Shown here: one piece after another, positions 27,337 through 35,691 of the stretch
How the letters are laid out: every line of letters starts with the position of its first letter
How positions within the stretch are numbered: the stretch's first letter is position 1
Assembly: GCA_018819925.1 (NCBI GenBank)
Contig: JAHJPG010000045.1
Span: 1 to 50,257 of the forward strand
Source of the DNA: Pseudomonadota bacterium
Lineage (GTDB): Bacteria > Desulfobacterota > Desulfarculia > Desulfarculales > Desulfarculaceae
Direction of reading: 5' to 3'
DNA length: 50,257 nucleotides
The notes under the pieces: model-generated
What the model was told of the DNA's origin: nothing
The model's database searches: none
What the model saw: the letters and a program-made list of their open reading frames with translations, nothing else
Made by a program: the position numbers and the translations under genes

Positions 27337-28542
27337 TTACTTCTTGTTGCGGATGGGGATGTCCATCTCGCTGTAGGGGATCACCTTCACCAGCACGCAC
27401 TCGGCCCAGGGCAGCTTGGGGTTGTTCTTGATGCGGAAGTGGAACATGTCCTGCATGGCCTGATGGTCCTGTTTGCGGAACATCATCTCGCCCTTGGGGG
27501 TCTGGAACTTCATGCCCTCCATGACCGTGATGAGCTTTTCGGTGTCCGTGGATTTGGCCTGCTTGATGGCCTCGACCACGGCCATGGCCGCCGCGAAGCC
27601 GCCACAGGTGAAGAAGTCGGGGGGCGCGCCGTTGAAGCGCTTCTCGTGCTCGGCCACCAACCAGTCGTTAATTTTGTTCTTGGGGTTGGTGTAGTAGTAG
27701 TAGGTGGCGCCTTCCATGCCCTCCATGGGCTTGTAGGCTCTGAGGGCATCCAGGATGTTGCCGCCGGCGGTGATCTTGATGCCGTACTTCTTGTCCAGGT
27801 TCATGGCCTGGAGCTTGCTCATGGGGTTGTTCTTGCCGGCCCAGTAGACGCAAAGGTACTTGTCGCCCTTTTGATTCTTGAGGGCCTTGATGATGCGCTG
27901 GGCCGGGGCGGTGAAGTCGGCGGTGGTGGCGGGCACGAACTCGGTATGCACCACCTTGGCTCCGCGTTTCTCGGCGGCTTCTTTATAGGCGGCCACGCCG
28001 TCGCGGCCAAAGGAGTAGTCCTGGGCCAGGGTGGCGATGACCACGCCGGGCTTGGCCACCGCCGCCGCGTTGCCCACCGCGTCCTGGCTGGAGTTGCGGC
28101 CGGTGCGGAAGATGTAGCGGTTCCAGTACTGGCCGGTGATGGAGTCGGCCACGGCCGGCTCAACGATGAGTATCTTCTTGAACTCCTGGGCCACGGGCAG
28201 CATGGCCACGGCCACCGCCGATGACACCGGCCCCACGGCCAGGTCCACCTTGTCGTCGCGGTAGGCCTCGGTCAAGAGCTGTTTGCCGTTTTGCGGCTTA
28301 AGAGCGGTGTCCTTGATGATGACCTCGATGGGCCGCCCGTCGATCTTCATGGTGCCGTTGGTGGCGTATTCAAGGCCCATCTTGAAGCCGGTGATGGACT
28401 GCTTGGTGTAGGCCTCATAGGGGCCGGTGACCCCCACTACTTGGGCGATCTTGATGGGCTTGGCAGCCAGGGCCACCGGCGCGGCCAGGGCCAGGGCCAG
28501 GCCTGCTGTCAAAAGCACCTTCCCCGCTTTCCTAAGACTCAT
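27337..28542 (-). CDS. Liv-type periplasmic substrate-binding protein
   Basis: A 401-aa periplasmic binding protein of the type-I (LivJ/LivK, Peripla_BP_6) fold. A signal peptide covers about 1-26 (MSLRKAGKVLLTAGLALALA, cleaved after VALA). The mature start is KPIKIAQVVGVTGPYEAYTKQ, and GPVSSAVAVAMLPVAQEF marks the ligand cleft. The ATG at 28542 follows AGGAGGGAAAG. It delivers substrate to LivHMGF. Its position behind an acyl-CoA ligase and enoyl-CoA hydratase suggests an aromatic or aliphatic acid as ligand, which is inference. Confidence 0.93.
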   Translation of the reverse strand: MSLRKAGKVLLTAGLALALAAPVALAAKPIKIAQVVGVTGPYEAYTKQSITGFKMGLEYATNGTMKIDGRPIEVIIKDTALKPQNGKQLLTEAYRDDKVDLAVGPVSSAVAVAMLPVAQEFKKILIVEPAVADSITGQYWNRYIFRTGRNSSQDAVGNAAAVAKPGVVIATLAQDYSFGRDGVAAYKEAAEKRGAKVVHTEFVPATTADFTAPAQRIIKALKNQKGDKYLCVYWAGKNNPMSKLQAMNLDKKYGIKITAGGNILDALRAYKPMEGMEGATYYYYTNPKNKINDWLVAEHEKRFNGAPPDFFTCGGFAAAMAVVEAIKQAKSTDTEKLITVMEGMKFQTPKGEMMFRKQDHQAMQDMFHFRIKNNPKLPWAECVLVKVIPYSEMDIPIRNKK

Positions 28543-28561
28543 TCTTTCCCTCCTTTGGTTC

Positions 28562-28619
28562 GCCGGGCATGCGCCCGGCCTAAAATGTCGGCCGGCGTTA
28601 ATTCCCCGTGCCCGCCGGC
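28562..28619 (-). other. Two tandem hairpins upstream of the binding-protein gene
   Basis: GCCGGGC/GCCCGGC (28562-28579, 4-base loop) and GCCGGCG/CGCCGGC (28591-28619) are perfect 7-bp stems in the 91-bp gap between the ligase stop and the binding-protein start. They may tune expression within the operon; no terminator T-run is clear. Confidence 0.45.
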
Positions 28620-28633
28620 GCAATCGAGACTGA

Positions 28634-30151
28634 CTAGCTGTATTGCTCCCGCAGGTTTCTCTTGAGCACCTTGCCCGCCGCGTTGCGGGGCAAGGCCTCT
28701 ATGAACTCCACCGTTTTGGGTATCTTGTACTTGGCCAGGCGGGTCTTCAGGTGCTCCAACACCTCTTCGGCGCCCAGGCTCTGGCCCTCCTTGACCGCCA
28801 CCACCGCGCAGCCCACCTCGCCCCATTTGGGGTCGGGCAGGCCGATAACCGCGGCCTCGGCCACCTGCTCCATGGCGAAGATGGCGTTCTCCACCTCGGC
28901 GGGATAGACGTTTTCCCCGCCGGAGATGAACATGTCCTTCTTGCGGTCCACGATGTACAAAAAGCCCTGCTCGTCAATGCGGGCCAGGTCGCCGGTGTGG
29001 AACCAGCCGTCGCTAAAGGCCTCCTGGTTGGCCTCGGGCCGGTTCCAGTAGCCCTGCATCACGTTGGGACCCTTGAGCAGCAACTCGCCCACCTGGCCCC
29101 GGGGCATTTCCCGGCCGTCCTCACCGGCCACCCGGGCCTGCAAATGGAACATGATGCGGCCCGCCGAGCCCTTTTTGTTCAGCGCCCAGGACTTGGGCAG
29201 GGTGCTGACCGAAGGGGCCGACTCGCTCATGCCGTAGCCCTGCTGCAAGACGATGCCATGTTGGTGGTACTGCTCCACCAGGCTCACCGGCAGGGGCGCG
29301 CCGCCGCTCATGAGGATGCGGGCCCGCGACAAAAGGGCGGGGTCGAAGGCCGGCGACTGAATCAGGAACAGCCAGATGGCCGGGACCACCAGGCACACGG
29401 TGATCTTCTCCTCTTCGAACAGGCGGATCATCTGAGCCGGGTCGAAGCTGCGCTGGATCACCACCGTGCCGCCTACGTAGAGCATGGGCAGGGTGAACAG
29501 GCCGATGCCTCCGATGTGGAACATGGGCAGGGCCACCAGATTGCGGTCGCTGGAGGTGAACTCCAAATCAACTTGGAGGTTCAAGGCATTGTACAGGCAG
29601 TTGCCCTGGGTGAGCACCGCGCCCTTGGGCTTGCCGGTGGTGCCGGCGGTGTACATGATGATGAAGGGCGCCTCGGAGGTCACCGGCTGATCCATAACCG
29701 GCTCCTCCTCGCTCTGTTCGGCCAGGAGCAGCTCGTAGGGTTGGGCTTCCAGGCGGGACTCCAGGCCCAGCACCAGCAGGTGATCGAAACTCACCTCACC
29801 CAGGATGCCCTGGGCCAGTTCCTCCAGCTCGGGATCGAAGATGAGCGACTTGGCGCCGCTGTCGCCAAGCTGGAAACTAAGCTCCCCGGCGGTAAGCCGC
29901 CAGTTCAGAGGCACCAGGATCAGGCCCAGCTTGGCGCTGGCCATGATGACCTCGATGCACTCCAGACTGTTGTAGGACAACAGCGCCAGGCGGTCCCCCT
30001 GGGTCAGCCCCTGGGCTTGCAGGGCCCGGGCCAGGCGGTTGACCCGGCGATTGAGTTGGCGGTAGCTCAGGCGGCGGCTGCCGTCCACCACCGCTTCCTT
30101 TTCCGGCGCTATCTCCTCGCGCTTATTCAGCCAGAATCCAATTCCCCGCAC
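28634..30151 (-). CDS. Acyl-CoA synthetase (AMP-forming)
   Basis: A 505-aa adenylate-forming ligase. The P-loop is YTAGTTGKPKG, A5 is GYGMSESAPSV, A7 is HTGDLARIDEQGFLYIVDRKKD, A8 is MFISGGENVYPAEVE and the catalytic lysine lies in RNAAGKVLKR. The start is GTG at 30151 with GGGGGAG upstream. It sits between the flavoprotein gene (22 bp away) and the binding-protein gene, and would activate the acid imported by the Liv transporter. Similarity to FadD-like and FadK-like ligases gives no firm substrate. Confidence 0.93.
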   Translation of the reverse strand: MRGIGFWLNKREEIAPEKEAVVDGSRRLSYRQLNRRVNRLARALQAQGLTQGDRLALLSYNSLECIEVIMASAKLGLILVPLNWRLTAGELSFQLGDSGAKSLIFDPELEELAQGILGEVSFDHLLVLGLESRLEAQPYELLLAEQSEEEPVMDQPVTSEAPFIIMYTAGTTGKPKGAVLTQGNCLYNALNLQVDLEFTSSDRNLVALPMFHIGGIGLFTLPMLYVGGTVVIQRSFDPAQMIRLFEEEKITVCLVVPAIWLFLIQSPAFDPALLSRARILMSGGAPLPVSLVEQYHQHGIVLQQGYGMSESAPSVSTLPKSWALNKKGSAGRIMFHLQARVAGEDGREMPRGQVGELLLKGPNVMQGYWNRPEANQEAFSDGWFHTGDLARIDEQGFLYIVDRKKDMFISGGENVYPAEVENAIFAMEQVAEAAVIGLPDPKWGEVGCAVVAVKEGQSLGAEEVLEHLKTRLAKYKIPKTVEFIEALPRNAAGKVLKRNLREQYS

Positions 30152-30173
30152 GCTAAAGCTCCCCCGCCTTGTG

Positions 30174-30749
30174 TCAGACGAAAAGTTTGTTCATCACCTT
30201 GGCCATGTTGTCGGCGAAGTTGGCCACGTGCATGAGGCCTTCCTCGTCCTGGCCGGCATCGTGGGCCCCGCCGGCGCCGGCCATGCCCACGGTCCAATAG
30301 GTGGAGCCGGGCACGGTGATGCCGTTGATGAAAAACCAGAGCAGGAGTTGGGAAAAGGCCATGTTGTGCCCGGCCCGGCGGGCCACGGTGATGGGCCCAC
30401 CCACCTTGCCCGCCAGGAACTTGCCGTTCCAGTGGGCCACGAAGGTGGCCCGGGCCAGCAGGCTCATCATCTGGGGAACCACCGAGGACAAATACACCGG
30501 CGAACCCAACACGATGCCGTCCGCCTGCTCCATGAGGGCCAATATTTCAGCGAAGTCGTCGTCCTGCTGGGCGCAGCGCTTCTCCTCCGTGCAGGCGTAG
30601 CAGCCCAAGCAAGGGTTGATCTTTTTGTCCCGCAAGGAGACCAACTGGGTTTCCAGGCCTTGGGCCTGAAGCTTGGCCAGGCACTGCTCCATGTAGTATT
30701 TGGTGTTGCTGCCCGGCCGGAGGCTCCCGGTGATGCCCAAAACCTTCAT
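30174..30749 (-). CDS. Iron-sulfur flavoprotein (NADPH-dependent FMN reductase family)
   Basis: A 191-aa flavodoxin-fold protein. GITGSLRPGSNTKYY (5-19) is the FMN phosphate loop. Cysteines at 47, 50, 53 and 59 (CLGCYACTEEKRC) form the compact CX2CX2CX5C motif of iron-sulfur flavoproteins, consistent with a [4Fe-4S] cluster and an anaerobic redox role. GSPVYLSSVVPQMMSLLAR binds the flavin ring region. Its ATG overlaps the stop of the enoyl-CoA hydratase (ATGA). It may carry electrons for a reductive or oxidative step on the imported acid. Confidence 0.9.
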   Translation of the reverse strand: MKVLGITGSLRPGSNTKYYMEQCLAKLQAQGLETQLVSLRDKKINPCLGCYACTEEKRCAQQDDDFAEILALMEQADGIVLGSPVYLSSVVPQMMSLLARATFVAHWNGKFLAGKVGGPITVARRAGHNMAFSQLLLWFFINGITVPGSTYWTVGMAGAGGAHDAGQDEEGLMHVANFADNMAKVMNKLFV

Positions 30750-31561
30750 TTGTCATCTCCCTTGGTGGTCCGCGTTTGATCGGCGCTGGTGGTCAGGGCT
30801 CCGGAGCGCATCTGCTCCACCATGAGGTCGCGGAAAAAGCTCTGGTCGTGGCAATGGCTGAACAGTTCGGCCTCGGCCTCCAGGCCCTGGGGCAGGGGGT
30901 TGCCCTGGGCGGCCTTGACCGCCCGCTTGGCCAGGGACAGGGCGTAGCCGGGGTTGCGCAGGATGGGCTCCAGCAGCTCGTCCACCCCCCGCTCAAGCTG
31001 GCCATCGGGCACCGCCCGGTGCACCAGGCCCAAACGGGCCGCATCCTCCCCTGGGTGCAGCTTGCCGCCGAGGATCATCTCCATGGCCAGGCCCTGGCCC
31101 ACCAGGCGGGGCAGACGCTGGGTGCCGCCTCCACCGGGTATGAGCCCCACCTTCACTTCGGGCAGGCCGATGCGCGCGCCGTGAGCGGCCACGCGCAAGT
31201 CGCAGGCCAAGGCGAACTCGAAGCCGCCGCCGAAGCACAGGCCGTTGATGGCCGCCACCAACAGCAGGGGGCTGGCTTCCATGCGATCCAGCAGGGCCTG
31301 GAAGCGCCGCGAAAAGGCCAGGGCCCCGGGGCGGTCCAGTTGCATCATCTCTATGCCGTCGGCCCCGCCGATGAAATGGCTGGATCCCGCCCCGGTGAAC
31401 ACCAATACTTGGGCCGGCGATGACTCCACCTGCTCCAGCAGCGCTTCCACCTCGGCCATGAGCTGGGAATTGATGGAGTTGCGGTCCACCTGACGCTCTA
31501 TGGCCGCCCAGCATATCTGGGGCCCCGGGCGCAGGGACAAAAGGGAGAATTCACCGGCCAT
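30746..31561 (-). CDS. Enoyl-CoA hydratase/isomerase (crotonase family)
   Basis: A 271-aa crotonase-fold enzyme, first gene of the long minus-strand operon. The oxyanion-hole motif is FIGGADGIEM, and the two catalytic glutamates are present in LCFGGGFEFALACD and IGLPEVKVGLIPGGGGTQRL, so hydration of an enoyl-CoA is likely. The ATG at 31561 is preceded by GAGG. The frame is open 36 codons further upstream without a better start. It overlaps the flavoprotein gene by 4 bp. Confidence 0.93.
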   Translation of the reverse strand: MAGEFSLLSLRPGPQICWAAIERQVDRNSINSQLMAEVEALLEQVESSPAQVLVFTGAGSSHFIGGADGIEMMQLDRPGALAFSRRFQALLDRMEASPLLLVAAINGLCFGGGFEFALACDLRVAAHGARIGLPEVKVGLIPGGGGTQRLPRLVGQGLAMEMILGGKLHPGEDAARLGLVHRAVPDGQLERGVDELLEPILRNPGYALSLAKRAVKAAQGNPLPQGLEAEAELFSHCHDQSFFRDLMVEQMRSGALTTSADQTRTTKGDDK

Positions 31562-31747
31562 GGGTAAGCCTCGCTTATTGGCGAAATCCAGCCGGTGGAG
31601 GCGCGGCGCCTCGGGCAAACCGGCGGGGTGGTGCTTGTCTGTACGCCCCCTGGGAGGCTGTGGTCTCAAGCGGTCGGTCCCGGCGGAAGGTGCGGTCAGT
31701 GTTGTCCATGGAGCGGGTAGCGCCGGTTAAAATCAATGCCGCGGTTC

Positions 31748-31807
31748 AATTTCTGATACATGAACCAACCGTCAGAAATTTTGCAACGAATACCCCTTCC
31801 GTGTCAA
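31748..31807 (-). promoter_or_regulatory. Promoter and inverted-repeat operator of the acyl-CoA/Liv operon
   Basis: On the minus strand TTGACA (31802-31807) is followed after 18 bp by CAAAAT (31778-31783). AATTTCTGA (31748-31756) and TCAGAAATT (31772-31780) form a perfect 9-bp inverted repeat with a 15-bp spacer, overlapping and following the -10. It lies between the tandem TetR gene stop and the enoyl-CoA hydratase start, so the neighbouring TetR protein is the obvious candidate binder. Confidence 0.55.
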
Positions 31808-31830
31808 GGGCAAACTTCGCCGCCCCGGGC

Positions 31831-33111
31831 CTAGCCGTTGCCCATCAGGCCGAAAAGCACCAAAGTTATAGCGTCGTCAACCAGTTGTCTTGGTATCTCG
31901 GGGTGGGAGGCGGCGTTCCATACCAGCCAGCGCAGGCCGATCATGTGGTGGATGCCCATGAGGGCCGGCACCATCACCTCCAGGGGCAGGGAGCGGATTT
32001 GGCCGGCATCCACCGGCGCGGCCAGGGAGGCGGCGTAGCCCTGGGCCAGCTTATTATAGTAGTATTCCGCCGCTTCGGGCACGATGGCCTCAGACTCGGC
32101 AACGATGCGATAAATGAGGCAATGCCGGCCCAGAAATCCGAAAAAGCCAAGCATGCCTTGTAGTTCCTTGTCGCGTCTGTCTTCGGAGCGGTCCGTGAGC
32201 CGGCGCAACTCCCGGCGCAACTGGTGGCTTAGGAAACGGACCACGCCGTTCATCAGGTCTTGTTTGCTCTTGAAGTGCACGTAGAAGGTGCCTTGGGCCA
32301 CGCCGGCCTGGCGGGTGATCTCGGAGATGCTCGCCCGGGCGTAGCCCCTCTCGCCCAAAACCTGCTCCGCCGCCTGGAAGATGGCGCTCTTGGTGCCCTT
32401 GCCCGGGGAGTCGCCCTCCTCCCAGGGCAGGGGGCTTTCCTGGCCCGGGGCCGGGGAGGGCAGGCCAAACTCCCGTGGCGGCTGCCAGGCCTTGGGGCCG
32501 CTGATGCCATGCTCCAACAGGTTGGCGCACAGCTGGGCCAACTCTTCATGGGGGTGGTTCGGGCCCAGGCCCTCCCAGTGCCGCTGCTCGAAGATGGCCA
32601 GGCCCAACATGGAGTAGGCCACCACGTTGGGGTCCAGGGGCCGAAATTGCCCCGAGTTCACCGCCCGGCGGTAGAAGTCCCGGTAGAACCAGGCGATTGA
32701 GTCGTAATAACTAATGGTTACGGTTTCGATGATGTCGAATTCGTTGAGCACGCGGTGGATGGGGGCGTAGTCCCGGCAGTGTCCCAACAACAGCAGCAGC
32801 ACCTGGTGCAGGGCTTGGCCGGGGCTAAGGCCCTCCAGGGACAGGCTGTTGGCCTTGGCCCAAAAATCGCTCAGGGCGGCGTCCACCACCTCCCTGAAAA
32901 TTTGGTCCTTGTTGCGAAAGTATTGGTAGAAGGTGCCTTGGCTCAAGCCGCATTGCCGGCTGATCTGCGAAACGCTGGCGCCGGAATAACCGTGGTCCCC
33001 AAAAACCTGGCGGGCCGCCAGGAGCAGGGCCTGGCGGGTGCGCGCCCCCTTGGGAGTTCGGGAACGCAGGCCGGTGTTGGACGCGGCGGGTTTGGCCAAT
33101 GACTTGGGCAT
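31831..33111 (-). CDS. Tandem TetR-family regulator (two TetR units in one chain)
   Basis: A 426-aa protein, about twice the normal TetR length. The first helix-turn-helix spans about 22-70 (ARQVFGDHGYSGASVSQISR, then LSQGTFYQYFRNKDQIF) followed by a helical ligand domain to about 205. A Pro-rich linker (about 208-237) leads to a second helix-turn-helix at about 240-287 (EQVLGERGYARASISEITRQ, then VAQGTFYVHFKSKQDL) and a second ligand domain. The ATG at 33111 follows GAGAGGTGA. The longer open frame to 33378 has no family similarity. It probably controls the downstream enoyl-CoA hydratase/Liv operon. Confidence 0.88.
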   Translation of the reverse strand: MPKSLAKPAASNTGLRSRTPKGARTRQALLLAARQVFGDHGYSGASVSQISRQCGLSQGTFYQYFRNKDQIFREVVDAALSDFWAKANSLSLEGLSPGQALHQVLLLLLGHCRDYAPIHRVLNEFDIIETVTISYYDSIAWFYRDFYRRAVNSGQFRPLDPNVVAYSMLGLAIFEQRHWEGLGPNHPHEELAQLCANLLEHGISGPKAWQPPREFGLPSPAPGQESPLPWEEGDSPGKGTKSAIFQAAEQVLGERGYARASISEITRQAGVAQGTFYVHFKSKQDLMNGVVRFLSHQLRRELRRLTDRSEDRRDKELQGMLGFFGFLGRHCLIYRIVAESEAIVPEAAEYYYNKLAQGYAASLAAPVDAGQIRSLPLEVMVPALMGIHHMIGLRWLVWNAASHPEIPRQLVDDAITLVLFGLMGNG

Positions 33112-33443
33112 GTCTAGTGATTCACCTCTCAGTTTTTTTATACAACATCGCCGGGCGCCAGTCCAGGGGGGAAATTTACGGCCCTCGTCCCCCAAGAGGC
33201 CCGGCCGGCGGGGCAGCGCATAAAGCCCTTGACAGTAATTGTCGGACAATGTTATCAGACTATTATTAGCTACAATATCATGACCCACCACTAATCGGCT
33301 GGACGGATAGTGATTACACCAGGGCAAAGCACGTCGGCTCGTCATCGGATCGCGGGGATTTGCCGGCGAGGCGATCATCTTGGCTAAAATCGACTTTGCT
33401 GGAAAATCGAACGTGCAAAGGCGCGGAGGGAGGCTGGGATAAC
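33112..33443. other. Divergent intergenic region between the tandem TetR and GntR genes
   Basis: This 332-bp gap is relatively AT-rich in its centre (33220-33300). It carries the plus-strand promoter and palindrome listed separately. No gene is evident; open frames running through it lack start signals and family similarity. The minus-strand promoter for the tandem TetR gene presumably lies here too, but I cannot place it confidently. Confidence 0.5.
33229..33257 (+). promoter_or_regulatory. Promoter with embedded GntR-type palindrome
   Basis: TTGACA (33229-33234), a 17-bp spacer and TTATCA (33252-33257) form a plausible sigma-70 promoter reading toward the GntR gene. The spacer contains the perfect 13-bp palindrome ATTGTCGGACAAT (33238-33250), which fits the TTGTC-N-GACAA type of operator bound by FCD-class GntR regulators. 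Binding between -35 and -10 would repress the operon. Confidence 0.62.
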
Positions 33444-34103
33444 ATGCCGCTGTCGGTTAGGGAGCGAATATACGAAGCCATAAGGGACGAGATCACCTAT
33501 GGCGAGTTGCTGCCCGGGGAGCGCCTGACCGAAAAGGAGCTTTCCGAAAAGTTCCAAGCCAGCCGCAGCACCATCCGCGAATGCCTGCGCCAGCTGGAAA
33601 GCGAGGGTTTGCTCACTTTCGAGAGCCACAAGGGATTCAGGGTGTCCAAGCTCTCCACCAGGCAGGTGGAGGAAATCTACGACCTGCGCTGGCTCTTGGA
33701 AAGCTACGCCACCCGGCTGACCGCCGAAAAAACCACTCCGGCCCAGGTGGCCCATCTGGAGAAATTGCAGGAAGGCTGCGGCAAGGCGGCGCACAAAAGC
33801 GACCTAAAGGCCTGGCTCAAGTACAATACCGCCTTTCACAACTTCTTCTACGAGAACTGCGGCAACGATAACCTCAAGCTGCTGCTGGACACCCTGAAAA
33901 GGCGCATCTACCGCTACCAGTACATCATCATCCAGATTCCCGGCCACTTCGAAAACTACCTGGCCCAGCACGAAAAGATAATCGAGGCTTGCCGCCACAA
34001 CGACGGCCGGGCTGCGGAAAAGCAAATGCAAACTCATTTGCGGGGCATCAAGAAGGTCCTCTTGGAGCAGTTCGAGAAATTTCCGGCCATGCATCCCGGC
34101 TAG
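33444..34103 (+). CDS. GntR-family (FadR/FCD subfamily) transcriptional regulator
   Basis: A 219-aa regulator. The winged helix is N-terminal (about 5-70: ERIYEAIRDEITYGELLPGERLT, then SRSTIRECLRQLESEGLL). The C-terminal FCD domain has the metal-ligand-type Asp/His positions in YDLRWLLES, NTAFHNFFYE, AQHEKIIEA and MQTHLRGI. FCD domains bind small acids or CoA-related effectors. The ATG at 33444 follows GGAGGGAGG. It is first in the plus-strand mutase cluster and is probably its autoregulated repressor. Confidence 0.93.
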   Translation: MPLSVRERIYEAIRDEITYGELLPGERLTEKELSEKFQASRSTIRECLRQLESEGLLTFESHKGFRVSKLSTRQVEEIYDLRWLLESYATRLTAEKTTPAQVAHLEKLQEGCGKAAHKSDLKAWLKYNTAFHNFFYENCGNDNLKLLLDTLKRRIYRYQYIIIQIPGHFENYLAQHEKIIEACRHNDGRAAEKQMQTHLRGIKKVLLEQFEKFPAMHPG

Positions 34104-34138
34104 GCCCTTACCTGGGGCGGGCCCAAAAGGAGCGCTAC

Positions 34139-34882
34139 ATGACCTTGCAGAACAAAGTGGCCTTGGTGACCGGCGGAGGCCGGGGAATCGGCCGGGCCAT
34201 CTGCCTGGTGTTCGCGGCCAAGGGGGCCGATGTCATCGCCGCCGACCTGGACCTGGCCGCCGCCCAAGGTGTGGCCGGGGAAGTGGAGGCGCTGGGGCGG
34301 CGCTCCCTGGCGCTGACCATGAACGTGGCCGACGAGGCCAGCGTGAACCAGGCGGCCGGTGAGGCCGCGGCCTGGCAGGGGCGCATCGACATCTGGGTGA
34401 ACAACGCCGGAGTGGGCAGCCGGGCCATGCTGCACGAGATGAGCGCCGAGCAGTGGGACAAGGTCCTCTCGGTGAACCTGCGGGGCGCCTTCTTGGGAAC
34501 CCGGGCCGCCGCCCGCATCATGATGCCCCAAAACAGCGGGCGCATCATAAACATTTCGTCGCGGGCGGGCAAGGGCGGCAGCTACGGCCATTGCAGCTAC
34601 AGCTCCTCCAAGGCGGGCATGATCGGCCTGACAAAAAGCACCGCCCGCGAACTGGGCAAGTACAACATCACCGCCAACGCCATCCTGCCCGGCTTCATAC
34701 CCACCGAACTGACCAAGAACCTGGATGCCAGCATCACCACGCCCGAGCAGCGGGTGCTGCCCCGGGCCGGCCGGCCCGAGGACGTGGCCTACGCCGCGGC
34801 CTACCTGGCCTCGGACGAGGCGGAGTGGGTCACCGGCATCGGCTTGGAAGTGACCGGCGGCACCGGAATGTTCGCGGGATGA
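34139..34882 (+). CDS. Short-chain dehydrogenase/reductase (SDR) 1
   Basis: A 247-aa classical SDR. The cofactor motif is TGGGRGIG (11-18), NNAG lies at 88-91 and the catalytic triad is Ser140, Tyr154 and Lys158 (YSSSK). Asp36 and Asp38 after the second beta strand favour NAD(H) over NADP(H). The ATG at 34139 has AAAAGGAG just upstream. It resembles FabG/3-hydroxyacyl-CoA dehydrogenases. In the cluster it could oxidise the hydroxyacyl-CoA formed after the mutase step. Confidence 0.92.
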   Translation: MTLQNKVALVTGGGRGIGRAICLVFAAKGADVIAADLDLAAAQGVAGEVEALGRRSLALTMNVADEASVNQAAGEAAAWQGRIDIWVNNAGVGSRAMLHEMSAEQWDKVLSVNLRGAFLGTRAAARIMMPQNSGRIINISSRAGKGGSYGHCSYSSSKAGMIGLTKSTARELGKYNITANAILPGFIPTELTKNLDASITTPEQRVLPRAGRPEDVAYAAAYLASDEAEWVTGIGLEVTGGTGMFAG

Positions 34883-34896
34883 AAGGAAGAGGCCTC

Positions 34897-35673
34897 ATGC
34901 GTTTTCAAGGTAGATGCGCCGTGGTGACCGGCGGGGGCGGCGGCTTCGGCAAGGCTTTTGCCGAAGCCCTGGCCGCCGAGGGCTGCAACGTGGTCCTGGC
35001 CGACGTGAACCAGGATCGCCTGGAGCAAAACGCGGCGGCCATAAACCAGGCCGGTGGGGGCAAGGCCCTGGCCGTGGTTTGCGACGTGACCAGCGGTGAG
35101 GCGGTGCAGGCCATGGCCGCCCAGGCGGTGGAGAGCTTCGGCTCCCTGGACATCCTCATCAACAACGCGGGCGGCAGCATGGGGGTTCCCCGGGACACCA
35201 TCGACCAGGTCAAGGAAGACGACTGGGACCGGGTGGTGGACCTTAACTTCAAGGGCGCCTTTCTATGCACCCGGGCGGCGGCCGGCTACATGAAAAAGGC
35301 CGGCTACGGCAAGATCGTCAACCTAAGCTCCATAACCGCCCGCATGGGAGGCCAGCTAACCCCGGTGCAATACGTCAGCGCCAAGGGCGCGGTGATCTCC
35401 TTCACCCGCCACGTGGCCCAGGAACTGGGGCCCTTCGGCATCAACGTGAACGCGGTGGCTCCGGGCATAGTGCTCACCGGTGAGCGCCTGGAAAAGATGT
35501 GGTACGGCCGCAAGAGCGAACAGCAGCGCCAGGATTACCTGGATCAGATTCCCTTGCGCCGCTTGGGCACCCCCCGGGAGATAAGCGACGCGGTGCTCTA
35601 TCTGTGCTCGGATCAGGCCAGCTTCATCACCGGCGTGACCCTGGACGTCAACGGCGGCATGTTTTCCGCTTAA
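34897..35673 (+). CDS. Short-chain dehydrogenase/reductase (SDR) 2
   Basis: A 258-aa classical SDR. The cofactor motif is TGGGGGFG (11-18), NNAGG is at 89-93 and the catalytic residues are Ser145, Tyr159 and Lys163. Asp36 suggests NAD(H). It starts 14 bp after SDR 1 with AAAGGAAGAG upstream of the ATG. The two SDRs share only family-level similarity, so they probably act on different intermediates or stereoisomers rather than being a recent duplication. Confidence 0.92.
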   Translation: MRFQGRCAVVTGGGGGFGKAFAEALAAEGCNVVLADVNQDRLEQNAAAINQAGGGKALAVVCDVTSGEAVQAMAAQAVESFGSLDILINNAGGSMGVPRDTIDQVKEDDWDRVVDLNFKGAFLCTRAAAGYMKKAGYGKIVNLSSITARMGGQLTPVQYVSAKGAVISFTRHVAQELGPFGINVNAVAPGIVLTGERLEKMWYGRKSEQQRQDYLDQIPLRRLGTPREISDAVLYLCSDQASFITGVTLDVNGGMFSA

Positions 35674-35691
35674 CCAAGAAAGCCCGACTCA

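Noticed and set aside
33112-33378. 89-residue N-terminal extension of the tandem TetR frame
   Set aside because: It crosses the AT-rich promoter region, has no similarity to TetR proteins, and the ATG at 33111 has a good ribosome-binding site.
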